A stretch of DNA of 64,000 nt from Pseudohongiella acticola (lineage in GTDB: Bacteria > Pseudomonadota > Gammaproteobacteria > Pseudomonadales > Pseudohongiellaceae): assembly GCF_001758195.1 (NCBI RefSeq), contig NZ_MASR01000001.1, positions 1,612,001-1,676,000 on the forward strand, read 5' to 3'. A program made the translations under genes and the position numbers. Shown here one piece after another: positions 45,337 to 54,010 of the stretch. The notes below the pieces were generated by a model. It was not told where the DNA came from, made no database searches, and saw nothing but the letters and a program-made list of their open reading frames with translations. Position 1 is the first letter of the stretch. Every line of letters begins with the position of its first letter.

Positions 45337-45396
45337 ATTCCGCCTCTGGGCACCATATACAAAAAGCCTCGCAATAGCGGGGCTTTTTTGTATGTG
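45337..45396 (+). repeat. tRNA-Phe 3' end plus terminator, copy 2
   Basis: Identical over 60 bases to 45160-45219, but the 5' part of the tRNA is missing. The 117-base spacer between the copies contains two perfect hairpins, 45259-45278 (8-bp arms) and 45311-45333 (9-bp arms). Confidence 0.9.
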
Positions 45397-45451
45397 AGGC
45401 CTTTCTGTCAGCTCCTAGCAGAGGCCAATCGGCCTGACGCAGTTCGGCTTC

Positions 45452-45470
45452 TTCCGCCTCTGGGCACCAT
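45452..45470 (+). repeat. tRNA-Phe 3' end, copy 3 (19 bases)
   Basis: TTCCGCCTCTGGGCACCAT again, here without the terminator, followed directly by the AT-rich islet sequence. This is the pattern of an attachment-site remnant at the edge of inserted DNA. Confidence 0.85.
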
Positions 45471-45621
45471 TTAATCATTGATATTCAAACGATTCCCAAA
45501 TACCCTCCTTTAGCTACGCCATAGCGCACCAAAAGCACCCTATAGTATTCTCAGCAATCACAACACCGAACAAAGCTTAATTTAGAGGCAACGTGTAAAA
45601 AAACCACTAGAGAGATCCGTG

Positions 45622-46410
45622 ATGGAAAAACATCGGATACATTTTTGGGATCGCTGCTTCTTCAGGCGAGATATATCATTTCCTGAAAATAGTATGAGTT
45701 CTTCGATCCGCCGCCTGTCTATTGCTGTTGTCATCGCCGCAAACGAACCCTTTTTGTTTCGAGACGACAAGAATCGGGAAGAAAGTTTTCAAGGTATTAT
45801 TCTCGGCCCGACTGTAAATGACGCCAGCATTCGCGCAATCGATTCCCATATCACCACCTTCGATGCATTTATTACGACGCCAACGTATAGGGATTTGCTT
45901 CATGCCCTGGATGGAAGATCTTCAAGGCCACTCACCGTTGCAGAACTACGCTCTACTCAACAAATTTGTAGAGAAAATTTTAACAAAACACTAAACCAGG
46001 CAGAGATTTCCCGGCTCTTCGACTCGGTTATGTACACGCTGTGTGACAAAAATTCGGCCCGTGCTCTCGACCCCAGGATCAGCAAAGTATGTGCTCTTGT
46101 GGAAAAACATCCTGCCAATGAAATAACAATCAAGTCACTCGCCGATCACGTACATCTTTCAGATTCCAGATTGCGGGCACTCTTTAAACAAGAGATGCAA
46201 TGCACGCTCTCTTTGTATATTCGCAATGTATCTGCCTGGAAAACCGTACCAATGCTGGCCAGGGGCATGAACTTCACTGAGGCAGCGCAGGAAGCAGGGT
46301 TCCATGACTTGTCTCACTACCATCGAGCTGTGTCCGAAATTACAGGAGGCCCGCCGAGCAACATAAAGGATAAAAAATTCAGCGTGTCTTTCGGGTTCGA
46401 TTCCAACTAG
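45622..46410 (+). CDS. AraC-family transcriptional regulator
   Basis: 262 residues. The C-terminal 100 residues hold two helix-turn-helix motifs: ITIKSLADHVHLSDSRLRAL and FTEAAQEAGFHDLSHYHRAV, the latter ending in the GGPPS that replaces the usual G-SP. The N-terminal 160 residues show no cupin pattern I recognise; the effector is unknown. ATG 45622 directly follows a GTG at 45619. Base composition is visibly more AT-rich than the flanking core genes. It faces the same way as the cytochrome gene 120 bases downstream and probably controls it (inference). Confidence 0.85.
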   Translation: MEKHRIHFWDRCFFRRDISFPENSMSSSIRRLSIAVVIAANEPFLFRDDKNREESFQGIILGPTVNDASIRAIDSHITTFDAFITTPTYRDLLHALDGRSSRPLTVAELRSTQQICRENFNKTLNQAEISRLFDSVMYTLCDKNSARALDPRISKVCALVEKHPANEITIKSLADHVHLSDSRLRALFKQEMQCTLSLYIRNVSAWKTVPMLARGMNFTEAAQEAGFHDLSHYHRAVSEITGGPPSNIKDKKFSVSFGFDSN

Positions 46411-46530
46411 CCAGGCAGGGGCTAAAAGTCAGTCGATTGGTACAAGCGAAACATTCGCCCGCATCCTATACTCTTCTCCAATTGTCATATCTATGTGACA
46501 TCCCGGAATCTTTTGGAGAAGAGACCAATC

Positions 46531-48153
46531 ATGACACCCAAAGATCTTAAGACATTGAAATTATTAAAAATAAAACCTGCTGTCAGACGCGGCATAGCGG
46601 CGACACTGCTCGCCGGACCGATGGTTCTGTTTTTTGGTAGTGCTTCCTCAAATGAAGAGGAATTTTCCCTTTCTTTCTTTGGTTTCGAAGAAAGCGCTTA
46701 CACGGACGAAGGTGCAGCCGGCCTGAACCAGATCCTTTCCGGAACGATGTTTGATTTGGCAATACCTTTAAGCGCTCTGCAGTTTCAGCAGGTGGTTGCT
46801 GCCAACCAGGCAGACGCACTAGGATATGATGCCTCTTCACTGGCAGGTAAGTATTACAGTGAAGGCTCCCTTCCTTCAGTGACGGAAGAAGCCGGATCTC
46901 CCCTGGATCTTGGTCTTTCACCATTCGAACGCGACGGCAAGCAGTACGCAAGCCTGAATTGCTTTGCCTGTCATGCTGGCGTCGTTAATGGCGTGGTTGT
47001 TGCTGGACTTGCCAGTAACAGCATCTTGCAGGAAGCAACTGCTCTAACCGATGTTCGGGGAGAGGTCGTACGAGGCGATAACTATGGCCAGTATGCCGTC
47101 TGGAACCTGGCGGCAAGCCTTGCCGATCCTGCAAAAACTGGCCTGTTAACGTCAGACGAAGAGACAGAGCTCACGGAACTCATGCAGAACACAACACGAC
47201 CGCCAGTACAGGCAATGCCCTGGTGGACCATGAAGTACAAAGTTCGTGATTACTGGTATGGCGATGGTGGCCCTTACGATGCGGCTCATTTTTCGCTGAA
47301 TTTTAGTATCGGAAACGAGCGCATTAACGACCGCCATGCAGAGCATGTTGAAATGACGGCTCGAGCTCTGGCATTTGCCAGGGAAACAGTATCACCGGTC
47401 TATCCTGAGCAGCTGGACGCCTCACTTGTAGAGATGGGAGCTCAAATTTTCCATGGGGAACTGGAGCCGGCAGACAGGTCTACATTTGCTGCATGCTTTC
47501 AATGCCACGGCGAATACACCAAAAACCCTTCTGCCCCAGACTATAGTTCGCCAGGGTCCTGGATTGTGAACTACAGCGGTTCGGAAATACTAAGAAACGT
47601 CGGAACGGATCCCAGCTATAGCGAAGTTATTGCAGAGTTCGGGCCCGTTATCGAACACCTTGATAAACTCGCCACTTACTATGAGGCACAAGGAACGCCT
47701 GAACTAACGCCGGTGGATAAACCATTGGAAGGGATCGGATATATTCCACCACCTCTCGTTGGCGTGTGGACGACAGCCCCCTATTTTCACAACGGCTCTG
47801 TTCCCACGATTGAAGCCGTGTTGAATTCAAAACTACGTCCTGAAATCTGGGTGAGGGATCAAAGCCCCTATGCCTATAATTTTGAAAGTGTGGGAATGGA
47901 GTACACGACACTATCCCAAGGACAATACGATGACCTGGCCGCCACCGCTGCCGCCGCCCCGGAGAAGAGTCGAGCTAGAATCGATATGACCTATATTTAC
48001 AATACCAATAACTTTGCTAGAGGAAAGATGGGGCACACCTGGGGGGACTCCTTAAGCAATGAGGAGCGCATGGCCGTTATCGAGTTTTTGAAGAGTCTGT
48101 CAGGGCCAGATATGCCGCCAGCGTCACCAGGACAACAACAGGCCAATCTGTAA
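46531..48153 (+). CDS. Exported dihaem c-type cytochrome, MauG/RoxA/peroxidase-like
   Basis: 540 residues. A Lys-rich N-terminus and a hydrophobic segment (about 22-42) target it to the periplasm. Two haem-binding motifs, CFACH at 144-148 and CFQCH at 322-326, are about 178 residues apart, as in dihaem peroxidases, MauG and the rubber oxygenases. The segment PPLVGVWTTAPYFHNGSVPT matches this superfamily. Oxidase, peroxidase or oxygenase action cannot be decided by eye; RoxA enzymes are longer (about 680). ATG 46531 has GGAGAAGAG upstream; a GTG at 46495 is less likely. Followed by a strong terminator. Confidence 0.87.
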   Translation: MTPKDLKTLKLLKIKPAVRRGIAATLLAGPMVLFFGSASSNEEEFSLSFFGFEESAYTDEGAAGLNQILSGTMFDLAIPLSALQFQQVVAANQADALGYDASSLAGKYYSEGSLPSVTEEAGSPLDLGLSPFERDGKQYASLNCFACHAGVVNGVVVAGLASNSILQEATALTDVRGEVVRGDNYGQYAVWNLAASLADPAKTGLLTSDEETELTELMQNTTRPPVQAMPWWTMKYKVRDYWYGDGGPYDAAHFSLNFSIGNERINDRHAEHVEMTARALAFARETVSPVYPEQLDASLVEMGAQIFHGELEPADRSTFAACFQCHGEYTKNPSAPDYSSPGSWIVNYSGSEILRNVGTDPSYSEVIAEFGPVIEHLDKLATYYEAQGTPELTPVDKPLEGIGYIPPPLVGVWTTAPYFHNGSVPTIEAVLNSKLRPEIWVRDQSPYAYNFESVGMEYTTLSQGQYDDLAATAAAAPEKSRARIDMTYIYNTNNFARGKMGHTWGDSLSNEERMAVIEFLKSLSGPDMPPASPGQQQANL

Positions 48154-48169
48154 CTTACGGATTTTAGCG

Positions 48170-48215
48170 CCCAACACAAAAAAGCCTCGCGGTAGCGGGG
48201 CTTTTTTGTGTTGGG
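48170..48215 (+). terminator. Terminator of the cytochrome gene, near-copy of the tRNA-Phe terminator
   Basis: 21-bp stem (48170-48190 and 48195-48215, loop GGTA) with the same AAAAAGCCTCGC core as the tRNA-Phe terminator. The bases beyond it also resemble those after copy 1 (GCATGTGGCTCGCAGAG against GTATGTGGAGCGTAGAG). Confidence 0.9.
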
Positions 48216-48294
48216 CTGATTTGCATGTGGCTCGCAGAGACTCGGGGATCGCTGGTTCCGGGCAGCAGCCCGAAGTTTCAGGATCCACGCACTC

Positions 48295-48468
48295 CTAGTG
48301 CTTAAAGATCACGTAAAACGCATGAATAACGCCTGGAATAAATCCCAGCATGGTCAATAAGATATTGAGCCAGAACGGAAATTTTATGCCTACCTCAAAA
48401 AAGACACCCAGCGGTGGCAACAGTACAGCAAAAATCATTTTAATCGGATCTGTCGGTGTAAATGCCAT
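48295..48468 (-). CDS. yqaE: Pmp3/YqaE family small membrane protein
   Basis: 57 residues, shorter than usual ORF cut-offs. It begins MAFTPTDPIKMIFAVLLPPL and contains two membrane helices (about 9-27 and 32-52), with the PPLGVFFEVG turn and LTMLGFIPGVIHAFYVI of the family. AGAGGG lies ahead of the ATG at 48468. Such proteolipids affect membrane potential and salt stress in yeast and plants; the bacterial role is unknown. It lies between the islet terminator and aspA, on the opposite strand. Confidence 0.92.
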   Translation of the reverse strand: MAFTPTDPIKMIFAVLLPPLGVFFEVGIKFPFWLNILLTMLGFIPGVIHAFYVIFKH

Positions 48469-48572
48469 GATATTCCCTCTCCATGATTGCTAACCAAGAG
48501 TCTCCACCATAACATACACCGGCAGGCGTGCGCTCACGCCCCATTCGCACGGCCACCGGGAGTGCTTACATC

Positions 48573-50018
48573 ATGATTGTCGAAACGCCTCGCCAGGACC
48601 AGCTTGTTGATCAACCCCACCGAATTGAAAAAGACCTGCTAGGCCCTCTGGCCGTGCCGGCGGAAGCTTACTACGGTGTCCAGACTCAGCGTGCGCTGGA
48701 GAACTTTGTGTTGTCTGGCGTACCACTGGCACACTTCCCAAAGCTGATTCTGGGCCTGGCCATGGTAAAAAAGGCTGCTGCCGCCGCCAACCGCGACATC
48801 GGTGAACTCAGTGCAGCCAAGTACGACGCTATCGCCCATGCCTGCGATCGCCTGATCGACGGCGAATTTCACGAGCAGTTTGTTGTGGACATGATTCAGG
48901 GCGGCGCCGGCACCTCCACCAATATGAACGCCAATGAAGTCATCGCCAATGTGGCTCTGGAATACATGGGGCACGCCAAGGGTGAGTACAAACATTTGCA
49001 CCCAAATAACGACGTCAATATGTCTCAGTCCACCAATGACGCCTACCCGACCGCCATCAGGGTCGGACTGCAGTTATCACATGCGGAACTGGTCGACAGC
49101 CTCGCGCTGCTGCAACAGGCTTTTGCGGTAAAGCGGGACGAGTTTCATGATGTCATCAAGATGGGTCGCACCCAGCTGCAGGATGCCGTGCCGATGACGC
49201 TGGGCCAGGAATTTGGCGCCTATGCCACCACACTGGGCGAAGACATTGAACGTATCGCTGGTCTTTATGATCTGCTGCGCGAGGTTAATCTGGGCGGCAC
49301 TGCCATTGGCACCGGCATCAATGCCGACCCCCGCTACGCGGTGCTGGCGGTGTCCCACCTCAGTGAAGTGTGCGGTCATCCGATGCGACTGGCAAGCGAC
49401 CTGATTGAAGCAACATCCGACATGGGGGCATTTGTCCTTTTTTCCGGCATGACCAAGCGCCTGGCCATCAAACTGTCAAAAATATGTAACGACCTGCGCC
49501 TGTTGTCGAGTGGACCGCGAACCGGATTCAACGAAATCAACCTGCCTCCCCAGCAGCCCGGCTCATCGATAATGCCCGGCAAAGTAAACCCGGTAATTCC
49601 GGAGGCGGTTAATCAGGTAGCCTATCAGGTCATCGGCAATGACCTGGCCATCACCATGGCAGCGGAGAACGGCCAGTTACAGCTCAACGTCATGGAGCCT
49701 TTGATTGCCTACAAGATCATGGAATCGATGCGCCTGTTGCGTCGCGCCATGGATATGTTGCGTGAACGCTGTATTGTTGGCATTACCGCCAACCGCGAGC
49801 GCTGTCTTGAACTGGTGAATAACTCCATTGGCCTGATTACGGCACTGAATCCGTATATCGGTTACGAAGATGCGACACGTATTGCCCGCGTCGCGCAGGA
49901 GACTGGACGCAGTGTGCTGGATCTGGTGAGAGAAGAGAATCTGCTCGACGAGGCCATGCTGGTCGAAATCCTGAAACCAGAGAACATGGTCAATCCACGC
50001 GCCATCAAACGCAAATAG
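48573..50018 (+). CDS. aspA: Aspartate ammonia-lyase
   Basis: 481 residues. Lyase-superfamily signature GSSIMPGKVNPV and the substrate-binding motifs GGAGTSTNMNANE, QSTNDAYPT and MGRTQLQDAVP. Closer to AspA than to fumarase FumC (RLLSSGPRTGFNEINLP, NVMEPLIAYKI). It deaminates aspartate to fumarate. The chosen ATG has GGAG upstream; an ATG at 48528 adds 15 unconserved residues. Confidence 0.94.
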   Translation: MIVETPRQDQLVDQPHRIEKDLLGPLAVPAEAYYGVQTQRALENFVLSGVPLAHFPKLILGLAMVKKAAAAANRDIGELSAAKYDAIAHACDRLIDGEFHEQFVVDMIQGGAGTSTNMNANEVIANVALEYMGHAKGEYKHLHPNNDVNMSQSTNDAYPTAIRVGLQLSHAELVDSLALLQQAFAVKRDEFHDVIKMGRTQLQDAVPMTLGQEFGAYATTLGEDIERIAGLYDLLREVNLGGTAIGTGINADPRYAVLAVSHLSEVCGHPMRLASDLIEATSDMGAFVLFSGMTKRLAIKLSKICNDLRLLSSGPRTGFNEINLPPQQPGSSIMPGKVNPVIPEAVNQVAYQVIGNDLAITMAAENGQLQLNVMEPLIAYKIMESMRLLRRAMDMLRERCIVGITANRERCLELVNNSIGLITALNPYIGYEDATRIARVAQETGRSVLDLVREENLLDEAMLVEILKPENMVNPRAIKRK

Positions 50019-50030
50019 ACACAAAAAGCG

Positions 50031-50096
50031 AGGGGCGACAATGGAGACGGAGGGATTTGCGCAGCAAATCTAACCTCCGTCTCCATTGTCGCCCCT
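50031..50096. terminator. Long near-perfect hairpin between aspA and the receptor gene
   Basis: Outer perfect arms of 23 bases (50031-50053 and 50074-50096), then a second 7-bp stem (50054-50060 and 50064-50070), with a three-base loop and one three-base bulge (50071-50073). A run TTTCTT follows on the plus strand and an A run precedes it. It lies between convergent stops and can serve both genes, but is far longer than a normal terminator. Confidence 0.85.
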
Positions 50097-50122
50097 TTCT
50101 TCAACGTTTTACTCTGTCCGCC

Positions 50123-53100
50123 TTAGAACGTCTTGCGGATACCCACTTCGAACACACGTCCCAGCGGGTTGCCGATACGTGGATCGTAGCCGAATTCCTG
50201 ACGTGAAGCCGGCGGTGCTTCATCCGTGATGTTGGTCACTGAAGCACTGAACGTTGCGAACGAATGATCCCAAATCCAGTGGAGATCACCTGACAACCAG
50301 CCGCCTGGGTCAACACCATAGAACGAAGGTCCGAACGGCGTAGTGGTACCCGGCTGGAAACCACTGGGAACCAGACCCGCTTCGTTTATTGAGCCATCGT
50401 CATTGTAGTAGCGCTCATCTTTAACGCCATCAATGTAGCTCAGCACAAAACGGAAATTGTGATCGCCCTGCCCGTAGTTCACGTTCAGGTTTGCGCGCCA
50501 CTCCGGAGCCGCCTGCGCAATAGTGGCGAAGTTCAATGTTCCCAGGCGCTCATCACCCGGATCCAACTGGAAACCATCAAGCACGGTTTCGCCAAACGTG
50601 AACTCTTCTACCTTGGTCAGGGTCAGGCCCAGACGCATGTCACCGGCAAACGCCGGAAAGCTGTAACGCGCCTGAATATCAAAACCATTGGTAGTCTGGC
50701 CGGGACCATTACCGAACTCAGTCGTGATACTGGCAAAGTCATTGGCCGTCGTGACACCCTGATTACACGCACCGCCGTTGAATTGCACACGCCCAATCAG
50801 TGGGTGTGAACAATCTGCCAGCGCAGTGCGGTTGGTGGGCACACTGGTGGAACCGGGCGGTGGAATGCTGAATACCGAGTCAGCAATCGTATTCGCTGAT
50901 GCCAACAAACCCAGCTCGTCTTCCGTTTCAATGCTGAAGTAATCAACAATAAACTGGAAGTCGTGTGAGGCATCAAATCCTTCTGACTGCCAAATTGCCC
51001 CAGTGCTCCACACTGTCGCCGTTTCCGGCTCAATGCCTGTCGCGGTAATGGTTGTAGCACCGCGCCAGTCACCACCAGCGATGGTATAGCTGTTAACACC
51101 CGTATTGACCTCACCCGGCACCAGGTCAGCCCCCGGCGCCTGATAGTTGGTGCCATAGGAGCCGCGGAATGACAGGTTGTCGGTCATATCATACTTGCCT
51201 GACACCTTGTACACCGTGGCACTCAGGTCCCCACTGAAAGCTTCGTGACGCACCGCTGCAGTCATTTGCAGTGAGTCGAGTAACGGCAGATTGAATTCGG
51301 CGAATGCCGAACGCTGATCCTGCGTGGTAGAGTCGGGCTCATTGATGCCAAAGAAGAAGAACGGGCCCGGGCCATCAGGCGTACAGCCATTGTACTCTGG
51401 ATGATTCGGATCCAGCGGACGCTGCTCCGGCCAGAAACACGGTGTCGCACCATTGTAGATCGGGTCCGGCACGGTCTGTCGGTTCTTGGTATCACGGTAC
51501 TGAACACCAGCACCCCAGGCGATGTTGCCACCGGGCAGTTCAATGCCGGTCTGGCCACTGAACACCAGGTCTACTGTGGCATTCCAGGAGGTGGTTTCGC
51601 CGTATCGCTCGTTGAAAATCCACTCGCGAAGCTCTTGTGGGTTCTGCAGGCTGGGATCATAGCTCGGGTTTGCCAGCCCAAGTTCCGGCTGACTGGCAAA
51701 GTTGGAGGCAAACGGGTTCCAGTACATACAGTCACCCACGCCGGCGAGGGCGGGGTTCTGTGTGCCCAGACGATCCGGGTTCTGGTCCTGAACATTACAG
51801 TTGGGCCCACCAAAACCGTACAGAGCATTCTGCAGTCTCGCGCCCATGATGTCAGGCGCTGACGCACGGCCATCAAACTGGTTATAGGTAATGGCAAAAT
51901 CGTAGGCAATCTGGTTTTCGAACTCGCCGGTCAGACCGGTAGAGATGTGCCAGTATCGCGCCTCGTTCTCGTTGGGCGTACTGTGCAGACCATCGCTGGC
52001 GAATGTGTCATTACCACCGTGAGCAAAGGCCCGGTAGGTGATGGGCGTGAACCCCTGCGTAATGGCTGACAGCGGGTTATTGGCCCAGCCGGAGCGCTGC
52101 ACGAATTCATCAACATACGGGTTGGTCACTGGCGCATAAAGCTGGTAGGTCAGACCTGATGTCTGCGCCGGCCCACGTACCACTGGCTGAGAGGGCGATC
52201 CATAAGCCTCGGGAGTATGGACACGGCTGTAAGCGGCACGTGCGTAAAACTCCATGCTATCTGACATCTGCGTGGTGATCTGACCAAACAGTCGATAAAT
52301 CTCGTTTTCTTCAACGATGTTGTAGAACGGGATATAGCCGTAGTTACAGGTAAAGGCACCTACAAATACGCCGCCAACCGCTTCACAGGAAGACTGGGTA
52401 AAGTCGGAAACCAGGCCCAGAGGCGTACCCCATTCCGAGTTCGCGGTATTACCTGGCGTTGCAGGCAAGCCTGCTCGCGGCACCCAGCCTGCCAGGTTGG
52501 TCAGACCGGACCACGGCGCAGGGTTGACGCCATAAGGCAGACTGGCAAAGTCTCGTTCGCCGGACTGCAGGCGTGAACGGTGATCCCACTCGGCAGCCAC
52601 CATCAGGTTGCTGTCGCCCACATCCCAGCCAGCTTTGGCGGATACGCTCCAGTCACCGTCCGAATCAAAACCGCCTTTGTAGGAGGAACTGAGCTCGAAG
52701 CCCTCGAAGTTGTCTTCGGTGATGAAGTTGACAACACCACCGGTCGCATCAGCACCGTAGGTTACTGCAGCGCCATCCTTGAGGATTTCGATACGACTGG
52801 TGACTGATGATGGGAATACTGAAGAGTTCTGCGGTGTACGGCGTCCGTTGAACAACGTCAGGGTTTTGTCCGAACCAATACCGCGCAGGTTGAAACTGAC
52901 GTTACCGGTATTGCCGGACCCGCCAAAGTAATAGGCTTCCCCGGTGACGGGACCGCCTGCGGTCAGGGTTTTGACGAAATCAAGTGCGGTCGGGCTGCCA
53001 GTTTCCTGCAGCTCGGCTGCGGAGAAAACTTCAACCGGCAGGGCGGCGTCAAGCGGGGTACCACGAATCAGGGAACCGGTTACAACAACCTCTTCAATTT

Positions 53101-53191
53101 CAGGTTCCTGCGCGGCGACGGGAAGTGCGGTACCGGCCATCATGATCGCCAATACCAGGGACTTGCGTTTGCCTGGATAGACATTTCGCAT
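50123..53191 (-). CDS. TonB-dependent outer membrane receptor
   Basis: 1,022 residues. Signal peptide (about 1-27, ending VAAQ), TonB-box-like EIEEVVVTGS, plug domain (about 45-165: FNLRGIGSDKTLTLFNGRR, then GADATGGVVNFIT) and a 22-strand-type barrel ending in the aromatic Phe of GIRKTF. The loops contain cysteine pairs. Close in style to the large receptors of Xanthomonadales/Cellvibrionales used for carbohydrate or peptide uptake, but no substrate can be assigned. ATG 53191 has AGGAGAG upstream; a start at 53263 adds a non-signal segment. Confidence 0.92.
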   Translation of the reverse strand: MRNVYPGKRKSLVLAIMMAGTALPVAAQEPEIEEVVVTGSLIRGTPLDAALPVEVFSAAELQETGSPTALDFVKTLTAGGPVTGEAYYFGGSGNTGNVSFNLRGIGSDKTLTLFNGRRTPQNSSVFPSSVTSRIEILKDGAAVTYGADATGGVVNFITEDNFEGFELSSSYKGGFDSDGDWSVSAKAGWDVGDSNLMVAAEWDHRSRLQSGERDFASLPYGVNPAPWSGLTNLAGWVPRAGLPATPGNTANSEWGTPLGLVSDFTQSSCEAVGGVFVGAFTCNYGYIPFYNIVEENEIYRLFGQITTQMSDSMEFYARAAYSRVHTPEAYGSPSQPVVRGPAQTSGLTYQLYAPVTNPYVDEFVQRSGWANNPLSAITQGFTPITYRAFAHGGNDTFASDGLHSTPNENEARYWHISTGLTGEFENQIAYDFAITYNQFDGRASAPDIMGARLQNALYGFGGPNCNVQDQNPDRLGTQNPALAGVGDCMYWNPFASNFASQPELGLANPSYDPSLQNPQELREWIFNERYGETTSWNATVDLVFSGQTGIELPGGNIAWGAGVQYRDTKNRQTVPDPIYNGATPCFWPEQRPLDPNHPEYNGCTPDGPGPFFFFGINEPDSTTQDQRSAFAEFNLPLLDSLQMTAAVRHEAFSGDLSATVYKVSGKYDMTDNLSFRGSYGTNYQAPGADLVPGEVNTGVNSYTIAGGDWRGATTITATGIEPETATVWSTGAIWQSEGFDASHDFQFIVDYFSIETEDELGLLASANTIADSVFSIPPPGSTSVPTNRTALADCSHPLIGRVQFNGGACNQGVTTANDFASITTEFGNGPGQTTNGFDIQARYSFPAFAGDMRLGLTLTKVEEFTFGETVLDGFQLDPGDERLGTLNFATIAQAAPEWRANLNVNYGQGDHNFRFVLSYIDGVKDERYYNDDGSINEAGLVPSGFQPGTTTPFGPSFYGVDPGGWLSGDLHWIWDHSFATFSASVTNITDEAPPASRQEFGYDPRIGNPLGRVFEVGIRKTF

Positions 53192-53476
53192 GGGTCGCTC
53201 TCCTATAGTTTTTGTTCTTATTTTGCTGTTGTTTGTTTTTGTTTTCGGAAAAAAACACCACAACTACAACTACGTGGAATAGCCGACATCCTGGTATTGC
53301 CCAGGATCAAAACGGAGTCTATATCCGTCAAACGATCGTTTCAATATGTTTGTGACCAATTGTAGCGATTTATGACGCGCGCCTTATGTACCCCCGTTAC
53401 ACTTGTATATCAGTAGCACCTGACATCTAATAAATGGCTGCCGAACGTTCCCGGCATTTTCAGTAATCAGGAGTCC

Positions 53477-53911
53477 ATGATGACAAACATGAAAAAAGCA
53501 CTGGCTGTTGCTGCGGCCGCCATTTCTGCTCTGGGCCTTGCCGCCACTCTGGCTGCCCAGCCTTCAACGGCACCCGAGGGTGCAAAGGTCTATATTGTGT
53601 CGCCCCAGCACGGGGATACCGTAGGCACCAATGTTACCGTGGTGTTCGGGCTTTCAAACATGGGCGTGGCGCCAGCCGGAATTGCCATGCCCAACACCGG
53701 TCATCATCATCTGTTGATCAACAAGGAAGAGCTGCCGGCAGCGGGCCAGCCCATGGGCGCGGATGTCACGCACTTCGGCCTGGGCCAGACGCAGACGTCG
53801 GTCACGCTGGAACCAGGTCAACACACCCTGCAGCTGGTACTGGGTGATCACCTTCACATCCCGCACAGCCCGCCGGTGATGTCCGAAAAAATTACCATCA
53901 CAGTGGAATAA
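53477..53911 (+). CDS. Exported DUF4399 protein
   Basis: 144 residues: a signal peptide (ending LAAQ near 28) and a DUF4399 beta domain with VYIVSPQHGDTV, a His-rich GHHHLLIN, and HLHIPHSPP. The cluster of His residues suggests metal binding, which is inference. Ribosome site CAGGAG; the first two codons are both ATG. Function unknown. An imperfect hairpin at 53913-53954 follows. Confidence 0.85.
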   Translation: MMTNMKKALAVAAAAISALGLAATLAAQPSTAPEGAKVYIVSPQHGDTVGTNVTVVFGLSNMGVAPAGIAMPNTGHHHLLINKEELPAAGQPMGADVTHFGLGQTQTSVTLEPGQHTLQLVLGDHLHIPHSPPVMSEKITITVE

Positions 53912-54010
53912 AGCCGCCGCCACCGATGCCTTGTTCCACTGGCGTGGTGGCGGCATAATACGCACCATGAGTTACGCATTCCTGCCAACGACCAACAAGG
54001 CTGCGCCGAC

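Noticed and set aside
45055-45474. Open frames running through tRNA-Phe and its repeats on both strands
   Set aside because: They translate the tRNA itself (the well-known spurious VPRGGIEPPTRG peptide) and the repeated terminator.
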